From a virus, in the IMG/VR virus record IMGVR_UViG_3300045538_000557, positions 1-30,383 of that record: DNA of 30,383 nucleotides; one strand, 5' to 3'. A model generated the notes under the pieces. It made no database searches, was not told the origin of the DNA, and worked only from the letters and a program-made list of their open reading frames with translations. Each line of letters begins with the position of its first letter. Within the stretch, counting starts at the first letter, position 1. Below are positions 21,730 to 27,741 of this stretch, in pieces. A program made the position numbers and the translations under genes.

Positions 21730-23946
21730 CTATACTCCGCTTGTCGGTTGAACGGGACCACTTAGCCCCAGTTGTTGTTCGATAGTTGGTTCTGGCATAT
21801 TGACTGGTTGCTGACCCACTTGAGGATTGACTGGCATACCAGGTAAGGACTGAATAGGTGCTCCTGTTGCATCTTGTCCCGCCATCTGTGGCTGCTCAGG
21901 CATGGGGGGGCTCAACGGCATAGGCATGTAGAACATGGGAAACAATGCAAGCTTTGAAAGTTCTTGAGCGAACATTGGATTTTTCTGAGCGACTTCCATC
22001 ATGAGCATCTCATGAGCCATGATGTGATTGATCACTCGTTTCTGAACCGGCTCAGGAGTCTGATACTTAAAGGAGTACTCTTGAACTAATCGAGTATGCT
22101 CTCTCCAATGAATGATATGATTTTCAAACTCTTTCGGAGATAACTGTTCTTCACTCAATGCATCTTTAGTATCACGTGACAACTCTTCATTCTCTGCTTG
22201 AGCTGTTCTGACTGCAACTGTAGCCGCATCAATAAACTTCTCGGACTGGCCCAAGTCTAAAAGATCAATGACTTGTTCAGAAGTAAATTGATCAGGAAAC
22301 CTTTCATTTAAATCTAAAAGAGTCTGAGTTCTAGCTGCAATCGATCTTGGTAGAGCTGAAGTGTTTTGGATTCTAATGTCATAATCCTTTTCAAGGAATG
22401 CAACATTGAAAAACTTAGTCATCCAGGAGTTATCTTTTCCAATGACTCGAATCATTCTTTCATCTGACTCATCATAATAATCGCCACAGACTGCCAGAGT
22501 TAGTTTAGCGATATTTAAGATCATGTCATTGTACTTGAGCACTAGCTCATTATATCTTTCGCTCTCTTGTTCAGAGAGGAACTGAAGGGCAACCCCAGCT
22601 TTAATTCCAGGAGGTGGCTCACCCCGACTTACTCCAAAGACACCTGAGATCTGTTGAAACTCTTCCTTAATCTTCTCTCGGAATGCAAAGACGTCGCTTG
22701 GAACTGTTGTGGCAGTCGCAAGTACTGGTGGTTGAGGCCCCTTATATTGAACTATAGTGATATCGTTAGCCAGTCGATCTAGGGATATACTTCCAGAAGG
22801 TACCATCCATTTTGGGTGGGAAGCGAGCACGATATTGCGCAAGAGCATATTCGTGATGTTGTTATAAGTCCCAGTTAGTTGTTTGATGTTTTCAAAGAAG
22901 GACACTCCATACAATTCACCTGGGTACTCAATATCTGTAAACCTGATGAATGGGAGTTGATCATGTGAGAATGGGCTTTGTTCATTTTCCAAGATCACAT
23001 CTTTCAAAAATACGATCTTGCGGCCCTTGTCCATCATTGGGCTTCGACGATGCCAGAAGGTGTAAACAACAACTTCTCCACGCGCTGGCCTGAGTTCCAT
23101 TTTCTCGTAATCATAGACCTGAGCGTCATCAAGATCCTTAATCTTAGATGCTTTCTCTGGATATCTCTGCCTTAATTCTTGAGTATTGATCAGCTCGCGA
23201 GTGAAACAGTAATCTACGTCTACGAACTGACGCTTTTTCTGGAGTAGAATCTCAGAAGCAAGCCAAACTTGATACTTAACGTCACCAGTTCTTACAGGAC
23301 GATCAATATAAACGGTATTCCCTTGAGGGTCTTTAGTTGGTTGTCCATCTTCATTCAAGACTGGGACTTTTCCGCCATGTTCTTTAGACGCCTTCACCCA
23401 CGCGGGGTTGAGATCACCTTTGTTTTCATCCCAAAGGACGAAGAGGTAACTTTCACCCATGACTAAAGCATTGGTGACGAGTTGAATCTGAATCTTTCCC
23501 TCAAAATCTGACTCGTACCAAATATGGTCTAAAAGCTGCTTAGTCACTTTCGCTGCGACCTTATCTCCTAACTCATCGTTAGTGGGAAGGATGGCAACGG
23601 CTGGCTTAAACTTGATTAGGCGTGAGGCGCGATTTTTCGTTAGATCATACAGTTGATTACTGACGATCTTTCTGACGACTTGAGCCCTATCTGTTCCTCG
23701 ATCTCTGGCATCTAACCTTGTCTCTAACTCTTGGTATTGAATGCCCTTATACAGCGCGAGATTTCTTCTCATGACTCTAATTCTGGGCTCGTTCTCTTGC
23801 TCTAAGAATCCAAGTTCCGAGGATAGCCACCTCAAAATATCTTGTTCATTCCTAGAATCATCTAGGTCTAAAGAATAGAGTGGGTATTTGGGTTGAGAGA
23901 ACGATTTGTCCAAAGTATCTAGTGCGCCGTCAAAGAAGTAACTCAT
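21730..23946 (-). CDS. Portal protein (P22 type)
   Basis: This 738-residue protein forms the dodecameric ring at one capsid vertex through which DNA is packaged and released. The N-terminal region (NEPRIRVMRRNLALYKGIQY, IVSNQLYDLTKNRASRLIKF, ALVMGESYLFVLWDENKGDL) matches the wing and clip of large podovirus portals. A long helical stem follows, then a C-terminal barrel-like helix rich in acidic and Gln residues, and a Pro/Met/Gln-rich tail (PMPLSPPMPEQPQMAG). Its size (P22 gp1 is 725) and the neighbouring terminase and scaffold genes agree. The start overlaps the small membrane-protein gene as ATGA. Confidence 0.92.
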   Translation of the reverse strand: MSYFFDGALDTLDKSFSQPKYPLYSLDLDDSRNEQDILRWLSSELGFLEQENEPRIRVMRRNLALYKGIQYQELETRLDARDRGTDRAQVVRKIVSNQLYDLTKNRASRLIKFKPAVAILPTNDELGDKVAAKVTKQLLDHIWYESDFEGKIQIQLVTNALVMGESYLFVLWDENKGDLNPAWVKASKEHGGKVPVLNEDGQPTKDPQGNTVYIDRPVRTGDVKYQVWLASEILLQKKRQFVDVDYCFTRELINTQELRQRYPEKASKIKDLDDAQVYDYEKMELRPARGEVVVYTFWHRRSPMMDKGRKIVFLKDVILENEQSPFSHDQLPFIRFTDIEYPGELYGVSFFENIKQLTGTYNNITNMLLRNIVLASHPKWMVPSGSISLDRLANDITIVQYKGPQPPVLATATTVPSDVFAFREKIKEEFQQISGVFGVSRGEPPPGIKAGVALQFLSEQESERYNELVLKYNDMILNIAKLTLAVCGDYYDESDERMIRVIGKDNSWMTKFFNVAFLEKDYDIRIQNTSALPRSIAARTQTLLDLNERFPDQFTSEQVIDLLDLGQSEKFIDAATVAVRTAQAENEELSRDTKDALSEEQLSPKEFENHIIHWREHTRLVQEYSFKYQTPEPVQKRVINHIMAHEMLMMEVAQKNPMFAQELSKLALFPMFYMPMPLSPPMPEQPQMAGQDATGAPIQSLPGMPVNPQVGQQPVNMPEPTIEQQLGLSGPVQPTSGV

Positions 23947-24149
23947 ACTGCCTCGAAGATATCTTTATTCATTTTTTCTTCCAAGTCTTTTGTCACTTTT
24001 TCAAATTCTGGGTTGGCTGGTACGTACTGAATCGAATGTGTGCTTTTTTGCATTGCTTTGACTTCTGTCAGGCACCACAAACTCATCATGATAGAAAACG
24101 TAGAAATTAAGATAGAAAAAAGCAAAATTGCACCAAAAAATGCTTCCAT
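23943..24149 (-). CDS. Small membrane protein between terminase and portal
   Basis: This 68-residue protein has one strong hydrophobic segment (residues 4-26, FFGAILLFSILISTFSIMMSL) and a charged, soluble tail (PEFEKVTKDLEEKMNKD). It is fused by overlaps to its neighbours: one base with the terminase stop (TAATG) and four with the portal start (ATGA), so it is certainly translated with them. A membrane protein in the packaging block is unusual. It could be an early exclusion factor or a membrane anchor for assembly; there is no evidence for either. Confidence 0.7.
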   Translation of the reverse strand: MEAFFGAILLFSILISTFSIMMSLWCLTEVKAMQKSTHSIQYVPANPEFEKVTKDLEEKMNKDIFEAV

Positions 24150-25528
24150 TAAAAATCCTCAAACTCGTTTTGTGAAAGCTCAGGAAAATCCTGAGCCGGG
24201 GTATATCCCCGCTTCATTTCTACTACATCTAACTTAGGCTCTTTAGTTGTCAAAATGGAATAATAGTTCGAATCAAAAATATATCTTAAGCAGTCAATCA
24301 GGTGATCATCCTTTTTAGGGATTCTACCTGATGAGTCTTTTCTATAATTCTCTAACTCCCAAAACAGCTTCTTGCATCTGTCACTAATCTTGAGTTTGCC
24401 ATGGAGCATGACATCTTTAATTAAAGATAAGCCTGTAAGCTTGTCGGACTTCATTTTTTGAGTCGGTTCAAGATGCTCATTGAAAACGTCTAAAACTTCA
24501 TTAGCAAACCAGGTAGAGGCTTCATCGTAGCCTTGTTGCCATTCCTCATCCCAAAGCTCATCTCTTTTTTCTCGAATCTTAGGCCAAATCTTACCCACAG
24601 TCATTTCAGCTTGTTCCAGCTCATAGATCTCATCTAGGCAATAGACGACTTTAGAATATGGATTGATCGCACAGAATAGAACGGCAAAACATGAAGCCCC
24701 GGCAGGATCGCACCAAAACACCCATCGCAGTTTCTTACGATCCCGCCAGAGTTCACCCAAGAGCGTGTTATGGCTTTGGATGAAACTTTCTTTGAGCATC
24801 GGGAAGATTGCAGAAGCCCCCCCACGGACGAACTTAGCTTCATACTCTCTTTCCCACTTATCCCCTTCTCCTAAAGCATATAACTCAGCTTTCTTTTTCT
24901 CAAGCCACTCAAGTGAAATGTGAGGGTTAGCAGAAGTTGGAAATTCAAAGTATCTTTTCTGAGGATCTTTTTTAAAAGCATCTGAGAGCTTAGTGAATTG
25001 ACACTCAAACTCAGGGGGGGTTCCAATAATCATGAGAGGAGAGTCAAAAGCAGCTCGGTTAGGATCGTAGGCTTCATAAAACTCAGGTCTGAAGTCTTTG
25101 AACTCGTCAAATACAGATAACCCTCTAGGTTTCACTCCTCGGTAAGCTTCCACATTGTCAGAACCATCAAGTTTAATAAAACTCTGATTCTTAAATGTGA
25201 TTCGCATCTCAGTGTTGTTAATATCTTCAATCCATTCGCTTGGTCCAAAGTCCTGAATACGGCGAGAGGACCACAGAATTTCTCTTGCTTGTTTCATGTA
25301 AGGAGCAAAGTAGTAATTCTCAGAGTTGGGGAATGTAAAAGCATAGCGCCAAAGCAGATAAGAGACTAACTCTGACTTTCCGAAGTTTCTTCCGCATTGT
25401 GCAAAGAGTTCCTTGACCTCACCTGAGATAAGAGGTCTTCCAATCTCAATTTGAGCAGAATGAGGAATCCATCGATCGTGAAGTTCCTTAATCCCCAAGG
25501 CTATGCGTTGAATTTCTGGATGAATCAC
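24149..25528 (-). CDS. terL: Terminase large subunit (packaging ATPase/nuclease)
   Basis: This 459-residue protein is the motor that drives DNA into the procapsid and cuts the concatemer. The N-terminal ATPase has the Walker A variant GRNFGKS at residues 46-52, Walker B LSVFDE at 137-142, and the coupling motif MIIGTPPE at 166-173. The C-terminal RNase H-like nuclease shows D274 in FWCDPAG, D335 in GYDEAS, and acidic DDH..D (407, 408, 412), the expected catalytic aspartates. The start is GTG at 25528, preceded by an AGGA-like signal, and lies 41 bases inside the methyltransferase gene. Partner small terminase: 26609-26992. Packaging is probably headful, given the P22-like head block and permuted ends. 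Confidence 0.95.
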   Translation of the reverse strand: MIHPEIQRIALGIKELHDRWIPHSAQIEIGRPLISGEVKELFAQCGRNFGKSELVSYLLWRYAFTFPNSENYYFAPYMKQAREILWSSRRIQDFGPSEWIEDINNTEMRITFKNQSFIKLDGSDNVEAYRGVKPRGLSVFDEFKDFRPEFYEAYDPNRAAFDSPLMIIGTPPEFECQFTKLSDAFKKDPQKRYFEFPTSANPHISLEWLEKKKAELYALGEGDKWEREYEAKFVRGGASAIFPMLKESFIQSHNTLLGELWRDRKKLRWVFWCDPAGASCFAVLFCAINPYSKVVYCLDEIYELEQAEMTVGKIWPKIREKRDELWDEEWQQGYDEASTWFANEVLDVFNEHLEPTQKMKSDKLTGLSLIKDVMLHGKLKISDRCKKLFWELENYRKDSSGRIPKKDDHLIDCLRYIFDSNYYSILTTKEPKLDVVEMKRGYTPAQDFPELSQNEFEDF

Positions 25529-26495
25529 TCTTGATCCTTTTTTCTGCTATTTCAAAATATTCAGCTTCTGATTCAATCCCGGTAAATCTAAAACCTTCAG
25601 ACAAAGCAGCTACTCCTGTAGATCCGCTACCCATAAATGGATCTAAAACTGTTCCTTTTGGAGGAGTAATTAATTTACAGAAATAACGCATAAGCTTTAA
25701 AGGTTTTACGGTTGGATGATTATTATCCTTTCCTCGTTCGCTTGGACTAATCTTAGCGCAGTAAAAGAAACGGGAGGCATTTGGACTCTGATCATTCAAT
25801 GTTTTTACAGCGCATTCAGGTGAGCATTGGTTGTCCTGACATTCAGGTTCATGAGAAAATACTAGATTAGCTGGAAAGCGTCCTGTATACTGATCGACCT
25901 CACGCCTAACACCGGAATACCTTTTATTCCACTCGCTTTTTTTTTCGTACTTCGTTCCCGGATTTTTATACCCCGGAGTTCTAGGTATAGAATCAATCCT
26001 TCCCCCATCAATATTGATTCCACCGCATCCGTGAGTTAACACGTTTTGCGTCACGGTTTTTTCTTCAATTGGTTTTCTGATCAAAATCCAATTCTCTACC
26101 GCTGGCTTTAGAGCAGTGCCCCATCCTTTCCATTTTGCACCTCCACCGGCTTTTTCAATATTCAATGACTTCGGAAATCCCTGACCAAAAATGTGATGGA
26201 TAACGTCACGTACCTCAAACCCAGCATCCTCTAAAGCCGTTGCTGTCCAGTGTGCTGTTCGTGGAAGTGCCCACACTAAACCATGAGCGCCTGGTTTTAA
26301 AACTCTATGGCACTCTTTCATAACCCCAGTCATCCAAGCAATCCATTGGTCTCTTCCGCCCTTGTTAGAGTCCCATTCTTTTCCCATAAAACCAATTCCA
26401 GCTGGAGGGTCGGTAATTAATGAATCTATTGAGTTACTTTCTAAAGTTTTTAACACTTTAGAACAATCGTTTAGATATAAGTTAATGTTGTGCAC
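25488..26495 (-). CDS. DNA N6-adenine or N4-cytosine methyltransferase (beta-type)
   Basis: This 335-residue AdoMet-dependent DNA methyltransferase has motif IV near the N-terminus (DPPAG, 29-33) and motif I near the C-terminus (DPFMGSGSTG, 285-294), the beta-class order. HPTVKPLKLM precedes motif I, as usual. The catalytic motif reads DPPA rather than DPP(Y/F/W), a variant I have seen in phage methylases with the continuation GI-FMGKEWD; activity is not certain. A Cys-rich segment (CQDNQCSPECA) may bind zinc. The start is GTG at 26495. No restriction enzyme is seen, so it is an orphan, likely protecting phage DNA or marking it for packaging or regulation. Flanking 11-bp repeats suggest it was inserted as a cassette. 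Confidence 0.9.
   Translation of the reverse strand: MHNINLYLNDCSKVLKTLESNSIDSLITDPPAGIGFMGKEWDSNKGGRDQWIAWMTGVMKECHRVLKPGAHGLVWALPRTAHWTATALEDAGFEVRDVIHHIFGQGFPKSLNIEKAGGGAKWKGWGTALKPAVENWILIRKPIEEKTVTQNVLTHGCGGINIDGGRIDSIPRTPGYKNPGTKYEKKSEWNKRYSGVRREVDQYTGRFPANLVFSHEPECQDNQCSPECAVKTLNDQSPNASRFFYCAKISPSERGKDNNHPTVKPLKLMRYFCKLITPPKGTVLDPFMGSGSTGVAALSEGFRFTGIESEAEYFEIAEKRIKSDSSRNSTHSLGD
25526..25536 (-). repeat. 11-bp direct repeat at terminase start (copy of 26493-26503)
   Basis: GATCAAGAGTG spans the GTG start of the large terminase and encodes IKS in the methyltransferase frame. An identical copy begins at the methyltransferase start, 967 bp away. Confidence 0.6.
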
Positions 26496-26625
26496 TCTTG
26501 ATCTCGAATATTTGACGAATCACTTCCATATGCGCGTCTCTCTCAGCTTCAAGTTTTAGACACGTCATTTGAAGATTTTGAATCTCCAGTTTTAAAAGCT
26601 CAATTTCTTTAACTAGATTTTCCAT
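26482..26625 (-). CDS. Short coiled-coil protein
   Basis: This 47-residue ORF starts at ATG 26625 (MENLVKEIELLKLEIQN), overlapping the small terminase by 17 bases; a longer frame start at 26697 lies deep within that gene and is unlikely. Heptad Leu/Ile spacing predicts a single coiled-coil helix ending IFEIKSAQH. It overlaps the methyltransferase start by 14 bases. It may oligomerise with terminase subunits or be an assembly factor. No recognised family. Confidence 0.6.
   Translation of the reverse strand: MENLVKEIELLKLEIQNLQMTCLKLEAERDAHMEVIRQIFEIKSAQH
26493..26503 (-). repeat. 11-bp direct repeat at methyltransferase start (copy of 25526-25536)
   Basis: Same GATCAAGAGTG; it spans the methyltransferase GTG start and encodes IKS in the coiled-coil ORF, the same reading phase as the other copy. 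Confidence 0.6.
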
Positions 26626-26992
26626 TTTTCTTTTTCTTGAGAAACGGATCTTGAACCAAGATTTCCTGAATCTCAGAGTGACTGAGCTTTTCCTCATGAA
26701 CTTGAGTCACTTCGCCAGTGTGCTCAATCGCTTTTCGTTTAGGATATAAGTAACCACAAGCGTCAGATGCTGCTTTTTGCCGAATATCAGGAGAGATGAC
26801 TAGCTTTTCAACTACCTCACCTTTTTGAGTTGGAGCAAAAGTATATTCATCCTTGTAACCTAAACGTTTCCAGTCACCCAAAGCAAACAAGCAAAGAATT
26901 TCAAAAGGATCACATCCTAGTTCTTTAGCTTTCTCAGCTAGTTGCAATGTAGGTTTATTCGCTGTGCCTTTGGTTCGTCCGCCGTATCTCAT
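26609..26992 (-). CDS. terS: Probable terminase small subunit
   Basis: This 127-residue protein starts MRYGGRTKGTANKPTLQLAE, a basic opening seen in many phage small-terminase-like proteins (G-KG--NK-T). Helices follow (LGCDPFEILCLFALGDWKRL, ISPDIRQKAASDACGYLYPK) and a Lys-rich end (LKKKKNGKSS). Small terminases bind the packaging signal and load the large subunit. An AGGAGAG Shine-Dalgarno is visible. It is followed by a short coiled-coil gene and the methyltransferase before the large terminase, so the usual TerS-TerL adjacency is interrupted. Confidence 0.75.
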   Translation of the reverse strand: MRYGGRTKGTANKPTLQLAEKAKELGCDPFEILCLFALGDWKRLGYKDEYTFAPTQKGEVVEKLVISPDIRQKAASDACGYLYPKRKAIEHTGEVTQVHEEKLSHSEIQEILVQDPFLKKKKNGKSS

Positions 26993-27014
26993 CTCTCTCT
27001 CCTGTTATAATTGA

Positions 27015-27353
27015 CTACTTTAGTTTTTTTCTACTTTTATCGTCAGGTTTATTCTCTAAAGAATCTGACTTGAGAGAAGTTATTAATTTTTCAGGAGCTT
27101 TTTCAACCGGCTTTTCCATTTTCTTCTCAACCGGCTTTTCAACCTCAGTCTTAAACTCAATGAGAAGCTTTAAAAGCTCGAACGCATCCCAGTCTCTGTA
27201 TCTCTGATAGATATAGTCATTCACTTTTTCACTCACAATCTTGTTCAAATGCTCATTGAGTTGATCCAGTGTCAGGTCTCTATCAAATGTTGTTTTGAGG
27301 TGTTTTTTTAGGAAAGATACTTCAGAAGATAAGTCATCAGGTGCGCGTTTCAC
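27015..27353 (-). CDS. First late-operon protein, unknown
   Basis: This 112-residue protein has a helical N-terminal domain (DLSSEVSFLKKHLKTTFDRD, then NEHLNKIVSEKVNDYIYQRY) and a low-complexity tail with EKPVEKKMEKPVEKAPEK repeats and a basic end. GGAG close upstream of ATG 27353 and a promoter at 27384-27412 make it the leader gene of the late operon. A regulator or terminase accessory is possible from position; there is no recognised DNA-binding motif. Confidence 0.7.
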   Translation of the reverse strand: MKRAPDDLSSEVSFLKKHLKTTFDRDLTLDQLNEHLNKIVSEKVNDYIYQRYRDWDAFELLKLLIEFKTEVEKPVEKKMEKPVEKAPEKLITSLKSDSLENKPDDKSRKKLK

Positions 27354-27383
27354 GTTCTAGCTCCTTTCGTGTCGCTTAAAACA

Positions 27384-27412
27384 ATTGAACACTACCTAAG
27401 CTTTTTAGTCAA
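27384..27412 (-). promoter_or_regulatory. Leftward late-operon promoter
   Basis: Read leftward, TTGACT (27407-27412) is followed by a 17-base spacer and TTCAAT (27384-27389), a sigma-70-like promoter with a good -35 and a weak -10. It is the only plausible one before the first late gene, whose Shine-Dalgarno AAAGGAG lies downstream. Confidence 0.6.
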
Positions 27413-27442
27413 TTACAAAACTTTAATGATTTTAAAAAGTTA

Positions 27443-27480
27443 GGCCCCAACTAGTATTGTTAAAGTTGAGGCCCTGGATT
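27443..27480. terminator. Hairpin in the divergent control region
   Basis: GGCCCCAAC pairs with GTTGAGGCC (9 positions, one C-A mismatch) around a 13-base loop. Downstream are CTGGATTTTT on the plus strand and TAACTTTTT on the minus strand. It may insulate the leftward and rightward promoters from each other. Confidence 0.5.
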
Positions 27481-27546
27481 TTTAGATATGAAAAATCACT
27501 CACTCGTTATGAGTAAGCTGCTCTTTTATACCTCAAACTTTTTTTG

Positions 27547-27575
27547 TTTCAAACTGTTTAGGTATAGAGTATAAC
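27547..27575 (+). promoter_or_regulatory. Early promoter of the replication operon
   Basis: TTTCAA (27547-27552), inside TTTGTTTCAA, is followed by 17 bases and TATAAC (27570-27575). It is the same design as at 30129-30157. Expected transcription start near 27583, giving a leader of about 160 bases before the initiator gene. Confidence 0.65.
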
Positions 27576-27580
27576 AGTTT
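27551..27580. promoter_or_regulatory. Possible operator dyad over the early promoter
   Basis: AAACTGTT (27551-27558) and AACAGTTT (27573-27580) form an 8-bp inverted repeat whose arms cover the end of the -35 and the -10 box. A dimeric repressor bound here would block RNA polymerase. No candidate repressor gene is identified in the window. Confidence 0.45.
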
Positions 27581-27610
27581 CACAATTTTAGCGGATTGCA
27601 GAAAGAACTG

Positions 27611-27685
27611 ATGAACAATGAAAATAAAAGTTTTGGAGCTCAAAAATATATCCTAGACGCAAAGTCTGTTCTTTTTGGTTTTTGA
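27611..27685 (+). CDS. Possible leader peptide
   Basis: A 24-codon ORF (MNNENKSFGAQKYILDAK then SVLFGF, stop TGA) lies in the leader of the initiator gene. Its last codons and stop lie in the 3' arm of a 12-bp stem and end 6 bases before a terminator hairpin. That is the geometry of translation-coupled attenuation. Only a weak purine-rich ribosome site precedes it, so it may also be a chance ORF. Confidence 0.3.
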   Translation: MNNENKSFGAQKYILDAKSVLFGF

Positions 27686-27690
27686 GCTTC
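27635..27690 (+). promoter_or_regulatory. Long stem-loop in the early leader
   Basis: GGAGCTCAAAAA (27635-27646) pairs with TTTTTGAGCTTC (27679-27690) over 12 bp with one G.U pair. Inside is a small hairpin AGAC-GCAAA-GTCT (27655-27667). It sits immediately upstream of a terminator, so the pair could act as an attenuator, or mark a free RNA of about 140 bases. Confidence 0.6.
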
Positions 27691-27691
27691 A

Positions 27692-27725
27692 GCCTCAGCA
27701 TGCGCTAACATGCTGGGGCATTTTT
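27692..27725 (+). terminator. Terminator/attenuator ahead of the initiator gene
   Basis: GCCTCAGCATG pairs with CATGCTGGGGC (11 bp with one G.T) around a 6-base loop, then ATTTTT. It lies between the early promoter and the initiator ATG at 27742, so transcription must pass it to express replication genes. Confidence 0.85.
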
Positions 27726-27741
27726 ATTTAAGGACCTCAAC

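Noticed and set aside
26497-26697. Longer 71-residue form of the coiled-coil ORF starting at 26697
   Set aside because: The extra 24 residues lie within the small terminase in another frame, are basic low-complexity sequence and have no ribosome site; ATG 26625 is better.
27006-27020. TATAATTGAC at 27006, matching the Erf promoter -10 region
   Set aside because: It sits between two leftward late genes, lacks the TTTGTTT(C/A)AA block at the right distance, and no rightward gene follows.
27488-27573. 28-codon ORF upstream of the early promoter
   Set aside because: It lies before the predicted transcription start and reads through the promoter itself; probably chance.
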